From IMG/VR virus record IMGVR_UViG_3300009159_005318, positions 1 to 27,238 of that record: DNA of 27,238 bases. One strand, 5' to 3'. This DNA comes from a virus. Below are positions 5,855-11,315 of this stretch, in pieces; the first letter of the stretch is position 1, and every line of letters starts with the position of its first letter. The notes beneath the pieces were generated by a model. That model searched no databases and was not told the DNA's origin. It was given only the letters and a program-made list of their open reading frames with translations. Both the position numbers and the translations under genes were made by a program.

Positions 5855-6557
5855 CGCCTGCATAGATGTGTATCAGTATGGTACCATCGATCGCCTGAGT
5901 CCCGAAGCACCTGTGCCTGTGTTTGTTCCAACCTATCAAGAAGAACGTGATGGCATGGCTGGCAATGTGTTTAATAATTTAGAAACACTAGGGTGTGATG
6001 TAAACTATCTGTTTGGCAAAATATCCAAAAAGACCAGACTGATTGACCAACGTAGTCGTCAACAAATTGCTCGCATTGACAATGATGTACAGTCTGAGCC
6101 TATTAGATTTGAAACTGCAATTCCAACGTATGATGCCATTGTGATCAGTGACTATGCTAAAGGTACAGTAGATTACACTCTTATACACGACATCTTACAA
6201 GAAGTAACCTGTCCAGTGTTTGTTGACACCAAGTTGACTGAACTTGATCGCATGCAAGGTGCATGGGTAAAAGTAAATGAACTAGAATACAGCAAACTCA
6301 AAAGTGAGTGTGCAGGATTGATTGTTACTCGAGGTGCCAAAGGTGCAGATGTACTTCACCACAGCATTCATTGTTCAGCGCCAGCAGTTGAAGTTGTAGA
6401 TGTCACAGGCGCAGGAGATACATTCCTTGCTGCCTTAGTATATCAATATCTAGTAACGCAGGATATCAAATCAGCAGTTGAGTTTGCGACTCGTGCGGCA
6501 TCAATTACAGTACAGCATGTGGGTGTGTATGCACCAACACTAGAACAAATACAATGA
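5808..6557 (+). CDS. hldA: D-beta-D-heptose 7-phosphate kinase (HldE N-domain type)
   Basis: A PfkB/ribokinase-family kinase of 249 residues. It shows GTIDRLSPEAPVPVF (25-39), the segment typical of RfaE/HldE kinases, the Gly-rich GMAGN (49-53), and the catalytic DVTGAGDTF (198-206; base D204). It would phosphorylate D-glycero-D-manno-heptose 7-phosphate to the 1,7-bisphosphate. It is about 70 residues shorter than the usual kinase domain (around 320), with the central lid region reduced, so it is compact. The start at 5808 lies inside hldC (47-base overlap); no clear ribosome site was seen, so initiation may depend on coupling. It ends in an ATGA overlap with the cupin gene. Confidence 0.85.
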   Translation: MVSQQLKKFNILLIGDACIDVYQYGTIDRLSPEAPVPVFVPTYQEERDGMAGNVFNNLETLGCDVNYLFGKISKKTRLIDQRSRQQIARIDNDVQSEPIRFETAIPTYDAIVISDYAKGTVDYTLIHDILQEVTCPVFVDTKLTELDRMQGAWVKVNELEYSKLKSECAGLIVTRGAKGADVLHHSIHCSAPAVEVVDVTGAGDTFLAALVYQYLVTQDIKSAVEFATRAASITVQHVGVYAPTLEQIQ

Positions 6558-6913
6558 CAAGATTAACAGGACGAGTAGAGAAAGGGTGGGGTTCAGAAGA
6601 GATATGGGCAACCAACGACCGGTACTGCGGCAAACTAATGCACTTTATCACTGGTGCAAAGTTTAGCATGCACTTCCATGCAGAAAAAGATGAAACTTGG
6701 TATGTGCTTAGTGGACAGTTTAGTGTGTACTACATTGACACTAATGATGCAAGTGTGCATGTGGCAGAACTAAATCCCGGCGATACTTGGCACAATCGAC
6801 CACTGTTGCCGCATCAATTGGTTTGTGTGGAAGCAGGTACTGTCATCGAAGTCTCAACCCCAGACTCTGTCGAAGACAACTATCGAGTGTTACCAGGAGA
6901 CAGCCAAGCATGA
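6554..6913 (+). CDS. cupin (sugar-phosphate isomerase-like)
   Basis: A single-domain cupin of 119 residues. Metal-ligand positions are H40 and H42 in MHFHAEKDE, E47, and H87 in LLPHQ. The first motif lies after GWGSEEIWATND...CGKLM, an arrangement like the cupin part of type II mannose-6-phosphate isomerase / GDP-mannose pyrophosphorylase. Such stand-alone cupins occur within heptose and mannose nucleotide clusters. No SIS-domain GmhA (sedoheptulose-7-phosphate isomerase) is visible in the window, so this cupin might supply an isomerisation or epimerisation, but that is inference. It is coupled to both neighbours by ATGA overlaps. Confidence 0.8.
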   Translation: MTRLTGRVEKGWGSEEIWATNDRYCGKLMHFITGAKFSMHFHAEKDETWYVLSGQFSVYYIDTNDASVHVAELNPGDTWHNRPLLPHQLVCVEAGTVIEVSTPDSVEDNYRVLPGDSQA

Positions 6914-7224
6914 AATACATCGTTGATATTGATGATACAATAGTGTCAAACACACACAACGGGAATTATCATGAAGCTGTGCCTATGATGGACAGAATTG
7001 CACATTTTAATTTATTGTTTGAGCAAGGTCACGAGATACACTATTGGACTGCACGAGGCAGCCGGACTGGCAGAGATTGGTCTCAGTTGACCAAGCAACA
7101 ACTGGACCAATGGGGTGTAAAATACACCACTGTTGGCACAGGTAAACCGTCATACGACATCTGGATCGATGACAAAGCAATCAACGTGGAGACGTATTTT
7201 GAAAATCTTACTAACCGGGCATAA
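6910..7224 (+). CDS. HAD-superfamily phosphatase (capsule/heptose type)
   Basis: A small 104-residue HAD enzyme. Motif I is DIDDT (D6 nucleophile, D8 acid/base), motif II is WTARGS (T47), motif III is probably K79, and motif IV is DIWIDDKA (D87, D88). It has no cap domain and resembles the small HAD phosphatases of capsular polysaccharide and heptose loci. In the ADP-heptose pathway a HAD phosphatase (GmhB) removes the 7-phosphate from heptose 1,7-bisphosphate between the HldA and HldC steps. GmhB is larger (about 190 residues) with a zinc loop not seen here, so equivalence is likely by context but not by subfamily. Start at 6910 by ATGA overlap with the cupin. Confidence 0.8.
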   Translation: MKYIVDIDDTIVSNTHNGNYHEAVPMMDRIAHFNLLFEQGHEIHYWTARGSRTGRDWSQLTKQQLDQWGVKYTTVGTGKPSYDIWIDDKAINVETYFENLTNRA

Positions 7225-7963
7225 AGGCTTTATTGGTAGCAATCTGTTGCAATCTTTTGAAGCTGACGGACACGAGGTTGACACCTTTGAGTGGGACGAC
7301 GGCAACATGCCCAGCGTTATGGAACAAGACTGGGTGATACATATTGGTGGCATCAGTTCAACTACTGAACGTGACATAGACAAAATTCTAACACAAAACT
7401 TTGATTTCAGCAGACAGTTGTTTGACGCCTGCAAACGTTTTGGTGTTAACATGCAGTATTCTAGTTCGGCAAGCATATATGGCATGGGGCAAGTGTTTAC
7501 CGAAGATGCTCCACCGGATCCACGCACACCGTACGCCTGGAGCAAATACTTGTTTGAACGCTATCACACACAACACCAAGGTGGTAACGTGGTGCAAGGT
7601 TTTAGATATTTCAATGTGTATGGTCCCGGAGAAGATCACAAAGGTAGCCAGGCTAGTCCTTTTCATCAATTTGCAAAACAAGCAAAGGAAACTGGCAGGA
7701 TCAAGATTTTTGAAGGTAGCGAACACTCTCGACGAGACTTTGTGCCAGTACAAGATGTTGTGGCCATGCACTTGAGATTTCTTACCCGACCCACAAGTGG
7801 CATATACAATATAGGAACAGGACAAACTCAGAGTTTTCGAGAAATAGCTGAACAATTTAATGTACCCATTGACGAAATCCCCATGCCCGAAAACTTGAAA
7901 AATAATTATCAACGGTACACTTGTGCTGATATGACTCGAACACATCAGGCACTAAACGGTTGA
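7199..7963 (+). CDS. hldD: ADP-heptose 6-epimerase (HldD-like extended SDR)
   Basis: An extended short-chain dehydrogenase of 254 residues (bacterial HldD is about 310). It has the NAD(P)-binding TGHKGFIG (6-13), the catalytic S88-S90 and Y112-x3-K116 (YAWSK), and long HldD-specific stretches: GGISSTTERD (50-59), FRYFNVYGPGEDHKGS, FEGSEHSRRDFVPV and a QRYT-x-ADM end. HldD converts ADP-D-glycero- to ADP-L-glycero-D-manno-heptose. The start is a TTG at 7199: GGAG (7188-7191) is seven bases upstream and translation then begins MKILLTG, as expected; a longer frame from 7133 would read through the HAD gene. It is the last gene of the operon, and its TGA is embedded in the next -35. Confidence 0.9.
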   Translation: MKILLTGHKGFIGSNLLQSFEADGHEVDTFEWDDGNMPSVMEQDWVIHIGGISSTTERDIDKILTQNFDFSRQLFDACKRFGVNMQYSSSASIYGMGQVFTEDAPPDPRTPYAWSKYLFERYHTQHQGGNVVQGFRYFNVYGPGEDHKGSQASPFHQFAKQAKETGRIKIFEGSEHSRRDFVPVQDVVAMHLRFLTRPTSGIYNIGTGQTQSFREIAEQFNVPIDEIPMPENLKNNYQRYTCADMTRTHQALNG

Positions 7964-7988
7964 CCAATAATTCCCAATTTGCTATAAT
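7960..7988 (+). promoter_or_regulatory. extended -10 promoter (metallophosphoesterase gene)
   Basis: TTGACC (7960-7965), 17 bp, TATAAT (7983-7988) with TGC before it. The hldD stop TGA (7961-7963) is inside the -35. The spacer begins AATAATTCCC, nearly the same as at 8674 and 8939, so these promoters look like copies of one cassette. The leader carries AGGAG at 8003-8007. Confidence 0.9.
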
Positions 7989-8013
7989 TAACAATTAAAG
8001 AAAGGAGCACAAG

Positions 8014-8619
8014 ATGCCATCAGTATTTTTAGTCAGTGACACACACTTTGGACACGCCGGTGTCTGTCGCTTCACTCACCCCGATGACGACACAGTGAAA
8101 TTGCGTCCGTGGGATGACCCTGACGAGATGGACGAAGAAATGGTCCAACGCTGGAACGATCGTGTGCGTCCCAACGACAAGGTGTACCACTTGGGTGACG
8201 TTGTTATCAACCGCAAGGCCTTGAAAACATTGGCCAGGTTGAACGGGGATAAAGTATTGATCCGTGGTAACCATGATATCTTCCGTGACGACGAGTACCG
8301 CGAGTACTTTCGTGAGTTGCGAGCGTACCATGTGATGAATGGAATGATCTTGAGTCACATTCCTGTGCATGAAGCATCGTTGGGCCGATTTGGTGTTAAC
8401 ATTCACGGACACTTGCATGTCAATCGTGTGCGTAAGGCACGTGGTGTTGATGCCAAGACCGGCACTGTATTGTACAGCAAGGAGATTGACCCTCGGTATC
8501 ATTGCGTATGCGTGGAGCAAACTGACTTTGCCCCCATCTTGTTTGAAGACGTGATCAAACGTATCGAAGCAGAAGGTGGTGTAGTTGGGTTCAAATCCGG
8601 CAACGGACCCACAATGTAA
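8014..8619 (+). CDS. calcineurin-like metallophosphoesterase
   Basis: A 201-residue binuclear metallophosphoesterase. Ligand motifs appear in order: SDTHFGH (D9, H11, H14), LGDV (G61, D62), GNHD (85-88), SHIP (H115) and HGHLH (131-135). These proteins hydrolyse phosphomonoesters or phosphodiesters, including cyclic and bis-nucleoside phosphates; phage members are often annotated only as phosphoesterases. The substrate is not predictable here. Strand-rich DVVINRKALKTLARL separates motifs II and III. The gene is monocistronic: its own promoter lies upstream and an intrinsic terminator 22 bases downstream. Candidate roles are nucleotide second-messenger or NAD-derivative turnover, such as counter-defence, as inference only. 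Confidence 0.9.
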   Translation: MPSVFLVSDTHFGHAGVCRFTHPDDDTVKLRPWDDPDEMDEEMVQRWNDRVRPNDKVYHLGDVVINRKALKTLARLNGDKVLIRGNHDIFRDDEYREYFRELRAYHVMNGMILSHIPVHEASLGRFGVNIHGHLHVNRVRKARGVDAKTGTVLYSKEIDPRYHCVCVEQTDFAPILFEDVIKRIEAEGGVVGFKSGNGPTM

Positions 8620-8640
8620 AAAGTAATACTCAAGTACTAC

Positions 8641-8671
8641 AAAAGCCCTACTCTATGTAGGGCTTTTTTTT
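8641..8671 (+). terminator. intrinsic terminator after the phosphoesterase gene
   Basis: An 11-bp perfect stem (8641-8651 with 8657-8667) closes a five-base loop and runs into eight Ts (8664-8671). It is the only classical intrinsic terminator seen in the window. A promoter -35 starts three bases later, so terminator and promoter form one unit. Confidence 0.92.
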
Positions 8672-8673
8672 GG

Positions 8674-8702
8674 TTGACCAATAATTGCCCTTTTGCTATA
8701 AT
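8674..8702 (+). promoter_or_regulatory. extended -10 promoter giving a probably leaderless mRNA
   Basis: TTGACC (8674-8679), 17 bp, TATAAT (8697-8702) with TGC. Seven bases after the -10 is the ATG at 8709, where transcription is expected to begin, so the mRNA would have no leader. Confidence 0.88.
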
Positions 8703-8708
8703 CATAAT

Positions 8709-8942
8709 ATGAAATTAGATACTAACGAAATTTTGCAGTGGGCAGGTGCCGTGTTTATTGTAGCAGGGCACAGTCTCAACGCTGTTGGACCTGCGGCCTA
8801 TCCCTACAATATCCTTACATTTTTTGTGGGAACTATACTGTTTCTAGCATGGACCATCCGTGTTGCAAATAAACCACAGATGTTTGTGAATCTTGTGAGT
8901 GTAGCAATTGGGTTTTCTGGGCTAGTAAAAGCATTTGGTTGA
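8709..8942 (+). CDS. small three-helix membrane protein, 77 aa
   Basis: The product is almost wholly hydrophobic, with three probable membrane helices at about residues 9-29, 33-54 and 57-76, separated by short polar turns (AAYPYN, NKPQM). I do not recognise a named family; small PQ-loop or transporter-like membrane proteins of marine T4-like phages look similar. The start at 8709 is chosen because an upstream in-frame ATG (8685) lies inside the promoter. No Shine-Dalgarno is possible on the predicted leaderless transcript. It could act in the inner membrane on host physiology, lysis or superinfection exclusion. Its TGA stop is embedded in the following promoter. Confidence 0.8.
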   Translation: MKLDTNEILQWAGAVFIVAGHSLNAVGPAAYPYNILTFFVGTILFLAWTIRVANKPQMFVNLVSVAIGFSGLVKAFG

Positions 8943-8967
8943 CCAAATATTCCCAAAATGCTATAAT
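8939..8967 (+). promoter_or_regulatory. extended -10 promoter (8998 gene)
   Basis: TTGACC (8939-8944), 17 bp, TATAAT (8962-8967) with TGC. The stop of the membrane protein (8940-8942) is in the -35. The -10 lies in a 15-base inverted repeat (8959-8973). The spacer resembles those at 7960 and 8674. AAGGAG (8986-8991) precedes the ATG at 8998. Confidence 0.9.
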
Positions 8968-8997
8968 ATAGCATAGATTAACAAAAAGGAGCCAGAA

Positions 8998-9279
8998 ATG
9001 AGTACAGAAACTTACAACCGTTTAACAGAACAAGAAAAACGCCAAGTTGGCATGTATGGTTGCACTGAAGCCCAAATGCGCGAAGCGGTAGAATCGTCAA
9101 TCACTTTCAAGTTCTCCGGACCTGCAATGGTTGCGGCCAGCTTGATGAGTGATGCACAAGAAATGATCAACACTGAGTACGGCGAAGTTGACAGCATGCG
9201 GGCCGAAGATGCTCGCCAGTGCCTGAACCGTGCAAAATTTATTTTATTCACTTACATCATGGACAAGGAGACAGCATGA
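8998..9279 (+). CDS. hypothetical phage protein, 93 aa
   Basis: A soluble, mostly helical protein. Residues 40-60 (GPAMVAASLMSDAQEMIN) and 68-93 (AEDARQCLNRAKFILFTYIM) resemble a type of small conserved protein in marine T4-like phages (S-D-A-Q-E ... A-R-Q-x-L-N-R-A-K), recalled from memory. No catalytic or metal motif is evident; cysteines are C22 and C72. It is transcribed from its own extended -10 promoter with a good AAGGAG six bases upstream. The stop overlaps the start of the next small gene (ATGA). Function unknown. Confidence 0.8.
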   Translation: MSTETYNRLTEQEKRQVGMYGCTEAQMREAVESSITFKFSGPAMVAASLMSDAQEMINTEYGEVDSMRAEDARQCLNRAKFILFTYIMDKETA

Positions 9280-9449
9280 GCCGAATGAGCGAACTTTATC
9301 TGGACATTCAGACCAGGCTGGAAAAAGGCCGGACTGCAATGGACATTGCCCGTGAACTGGAAATCCCAGTGAGTTGGGTTTACGAGGCAGGAGAGACTGT
9401 TGAAGAACCACAAGAAGTTCTTAGTCCTTTTGCTACAATAAACAGTTGA
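9276..9449 (+). CDS. small helix-turn-helix-like protein, 57 aa
   Basis: The sequence RLEKGRTAMDIARELEIPVSW (residues about 14-34) has the spacing of a helix-turn-helix: a first helix with Ala-Ile/Ala, a Gly- or Glu-containing turn, and a recognition helix (IPVSWVYEA). The protein has only 57 residues, so it would be a minimal DNA-binding protein or a fragment of an RpiR/MerR-like fold. The start at 9276 overlaps the preceding stop (ATGA) with AAGGAG at 9265-9270; an ATG at 9285 is an alternative. Its TGA is inside the -35 of the MoxR promoter. It is a candidate regulator of the palindromic promoters in this window, by inference. Confidence 0.7.
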   Translation: MSRMSELYLDIQTRLEKGRTAMDIARELEIPVSWVYEAGETVEEPQEVLSPFATINS

Positions 9450-9474
9450 CGATAAAATCAACATCTGCTACACT
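9446..9474 (+). promoter_or_regulatory. extended -10 promoter of the MoxR gene
   Basis: TTGACG (9446-9451), 17 bp, TACACT (9469-9474) with TGC before it. The upstream gene's TGA (9447-9449) is in the -35. The leader ends in AAAGGCACAGCCC before the ATG, almost identical to the leader of the partner gene at 11316. Confidence 0.8.
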
Positions 9475-9504
9475 ATAGACTTAGTAACTAGAAAGGCACA
9501 GCCC

Positions 9505-10587
9505 ATGTCAGAATCCCGCACCGTCACCGCGCTTCAAGCAAAAAAATCCCTGCTTAAAGCATTTAAAGTCAAACGTCCCTTGTTCTTGTGGGGTCCTCCC
9601 GGCATTGGCAAGAGTGAATTGGTAGAAGGCATTGCCAACGAACTTGGCGGTCTAATGATCGACCTGCGCCTGGGCCAGATGGAGCCCACGGACATTCGTG
9701 GTATCCCGTTCTACAACAAGGACATTGGCAAAATGGATTGGGCTCCACCTGTGGAACTGCCCGATGAAGAGATGGCCAAAGACTATCCTATTGTAATTTT
9801 GTTCTTGGACGAACTTAACAGTGCCGCACCTTCTGTCCAGAGTGCCGCTTATCAACTTATTTTGAATCGACGCATTGGCAAGTATAAATTACCCGACAAT
9901 GTTGTGATGGTTGCCGCAGGTAACCGTGAAAGCGACAAGGGTGTGACCTATCGCATGCCAACTCCGCTAGCAAATCGTTTCATCCACCAAGAGATGAAGG
10001 TAGACTTTGCTTCGTGGCAAGAGTGGGCAGTTAACAACCGTATCCACAAGGACGTGGTTGGTTACTTGAGTTTTGCCAAGCAGGACCTGTACGACTTTGA
10101 TGCAAAGAGTGCCAGCCGTGCCTTTGCTACACCACGCTCGTGGACTTTTGTGAGCCAGTTGTTGGACGAAGGCGATGACGACGACACTATAATGAACTTG
10201 ATTGCAGGTACTGTGGGTGAAGGTCTTGCTGTGAAGTTTATGGCCCATAAAAAGGTTGCCAGCCGCATGCCTAACCCTACAGACATCTTGAACGGCAAAG
10301 TCAAAGACTTGAATGTTAAAGAAGTGTCAGCCATGTACAGCCTGGTGATCTCCATGTGCTATGAGTTGAAGGGTGCAGTAGAGAACAAAGTGGAAGACAA
10401 AAAGTTCCACGAGATGGCCGATAACTTCCTGGGCTACATGATGAAGAACTTTGAGACCGAGTTGACTGTAATGGGTGCTCGTATTGCGTTGACCACATAC
10501 GACTTGCCATTCCTCCCGACCAAGTTGAAGAACTTTGACGAGTTTCACCAACGCTTTGGCAAGTACATCTTGCAGGCGTCGGCCTAA
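9505..10587 (+). CDS. MoxR-family AAA+ ATPase
   Basis: A 360-residue AAA+ protein of the MoxR type. Walker A is GPPGIGKS (30-37), Walker B is ILFLDELN (98-105), sensor 1 is AAGN (137-140), and an arginine finger is probably R158 (LANRF). DLRLGQMEPTDIRGIP (53-68) is the MoxR/CbbQ-like pore and substrate loop region. MoxR ATPases work as chaperones with von Willebrand A domain proteins, inserting cofactors or remodelling complexes. The expected VWA partner is encoded at 11316. CobS, a related ATPase, is frequent in T4-like cyanophages, but this protein has the MoxR rather than the CobS look. AAAGG (9492-9496) precedes the ATG. Confidence 0.93.
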   Translation: MSESRTVTALQAKKSLLKAFKVKRPLFLWGPPGIGKSELVEGIANELGGLMIDLRLGQMEPTDIRGIPFYNKDIGKMDWAPPVELPDEEMAKDYPIVILFLDELNSAAPSVQSAAYQLILNRRIGKYKLPDNVVMVAAGNRESDKGVTYRMPTPLANRFIHQEMKVDFASWQEWAVNNRIHKDVVGYLSFAKQDLYDFDAKSASRAFATPRSWTFVSQLLDEGDDDDTIMNLIAGTVGEGLAVKFMAHKKVASRMPNPTDILNGKVKDLNVKEVSAMYSLVISMCYELKGAVENKVEDKKFHEMADNFLGYMMKNFETELTVMGARIALTTYDLPFLPTKLKNFDEFHQRFGKYILQASA

Positions 10588-10651
10588 GTTTAAGGGGTCG
10601 TGTGGATTAAATACACGGGCTGTGGACACATGGCCCCTTTCTTCCTCTAGT
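10588..10651 (+). other. structured intergenic segment
   Basis: This 64-base gap can fold into a branched structure. AAGGGG (10591-10596) pairs with CCCCTT near 10634-10639, enclosing CGTGT/ACACG and GGGC-TGT/ACA-GCCC hairpins. It is followed by a pyrimidine run without a clean T tract. ATTAAATA (10606-10613), similar to the late-type boxes, is also here. It could be a weak terminator for the MoxR transcript, an RNA element or a late promoter leader; none is certain. Confidence 0.45.
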
Positions 10652-10984
10652 ATGAAATACAAAGTTGTTAAATTAGATGCAAGGTACAGTCATCACACCA
10701 CCTACCAGTACATGATTGAGTTTTCAAAAGGACATTGGATTGGTACTGGTGTGTTGGATTTTGATCGTGCCCGACGTTGGTTCACAACAAATTATGGATG
10801 GGGTCAAGATGTCGACGTACGAAGCGAACTGCTTCGTACCCAACAACACCATGAGGAAGAATTTGAGCCAGATGATATCAACTCCACCTGGTCGTTTAGT
10901 GCCAAATACAATGACTATCGGATCTATGTTGCAACAGATAAAGAACTCAGTTGGTTTTTGTTATGTCATCCCGCATCACAGTAA
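10652..10984 (+). CDS. hypothetical protein, 110 aa (paralogue of next gene)
   Basis: Unknown function. The protein is rich in aromatic residues and His. It contains DFDRARRWF, GWGQDVDVRSELL, an acidic middle (EEEFEPDD) and W-x-F-x-AKY followed by RIYVATDKELSWFLL. The start at 10652 has no Shine-Dalgarno site. A tandem relative follows at 10963: in both, the first Gly of G-x-G (W here, M there) is exactly 51 residues before SWF, and both have W-x-[FW]-x-AK. The two genes sit between the MoxR ATPase and its VWA partner, so they may be adaptor or client proteins for that system. A perfect 9-bp hairpin (10817-10839) lies within the coding sequence. Confidence 0.75.
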   Translation: MKYKVVKLDARYSHHTTYQYMIEFSKGHWIGTGVLDFDRARRWFTTNYGWGQDVDVRSELLRTQQHHEEEFEPDDINSTWSFSAKYNDYRIYVATDKELSWFLLCHPASQ

Positions 10985-11268
10985 AAAAGAACTTGATTGT
11001 GTTTCATAGCCCTGGTGACTGGAGTGCCATTTATACCAGAATTCTCAAAGATTTTGGCATGGGTATGGCAGTGCGTACTCGGCTAAGAAGAGAACTTGGT
11101 TTCACTTATCGCAACTATCAAGAGTGGATCTGGGTTGCCAAAATGGATGGAGGCCACAAGTATTGCAAACAGCAAGTGCATGTTGATTTTTACACAGAAT
11201 CTGCACAAAGTTGGTTCCAGTTAAAGTACTTGAATTTAGGTAATACCCAAGTACTACTTGACCAATAA
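10963..11268 (+). CDS. hypothetical protein, 101 aa (tandem paralogue)
   Basis: Similar in size and layout to the gene before it: a beta-strand start (SRITVKKNLIVFHSPGDW), GMGMAVRTRLRRELGF, W-I-W-V-AK, and a strand ending in ESAQSWFQLKYLN. This suggests an old tandem duplication. The start is taken as ATG 10963, which overlaps the previous gene by 22 bases; TTG 10951 is an alternative with four more residues. No catalytic motif is seen. The gene ends a few bases into the next promoter (stop 11266-11268, -35 at 11258). Function unknown; position suggests a link to the MoxR/VWA pair. Confidence 0.75.
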   Translation: MSSRITVKKNLIVFHSPGDWSAIYTRILKDFGMGMAVRTRLRRELGFTYRNYQEWIWVAKMDGGHKYCKQQVHVDFYTESAQSWFQLKYLNLGNTQVLLDQ

Positions 11269-11286
11269 ATCGTGATCTGCTATAAT
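11258..11286 (+). promoter_or_regulatory. extended -10 promoter of the VWA gene
   Basis: TTGACC (11258-11263), 17 bp, TATAAT (11281-11286) with TGC. The spacer begins AATAA like those at 7960 and 8674. Start expected near 11293; leader carries AAGGA (11304-11308) and ends in ACAGCCC before the GTG start. Confidence 0.9.
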
Positions 11287-11315
11287 ATACACATAAACAA
11301 CAAAAGGAACAGCCC

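Noticed and set aside
7388-7945. A 185-codon open frame on the minus strand within hldD
   Set aside because: It lies wholly opposite a well-recognised SDR gene, has a low-complexity shadow-like composition with many Cys, Val and His, no ribosome site and no recognisable motif.
8029-8520. A 163-codon minus-strand frame across the phosphoesterase gene
   Set aside because: It mirrors the metallophosphoesterase coding sequence, with His/Thr/Val runs produced by complementing its codons. No promoter or ribosome site on the minus strand.
8959-8973. 15-base inverted repeat at the -10 of the 8998 promoter as an operator
   Set aside because: Seven-base AT-rich arms around a TATAAT are expected by chance about once or more in a window this long, so it is not evidence by itself.
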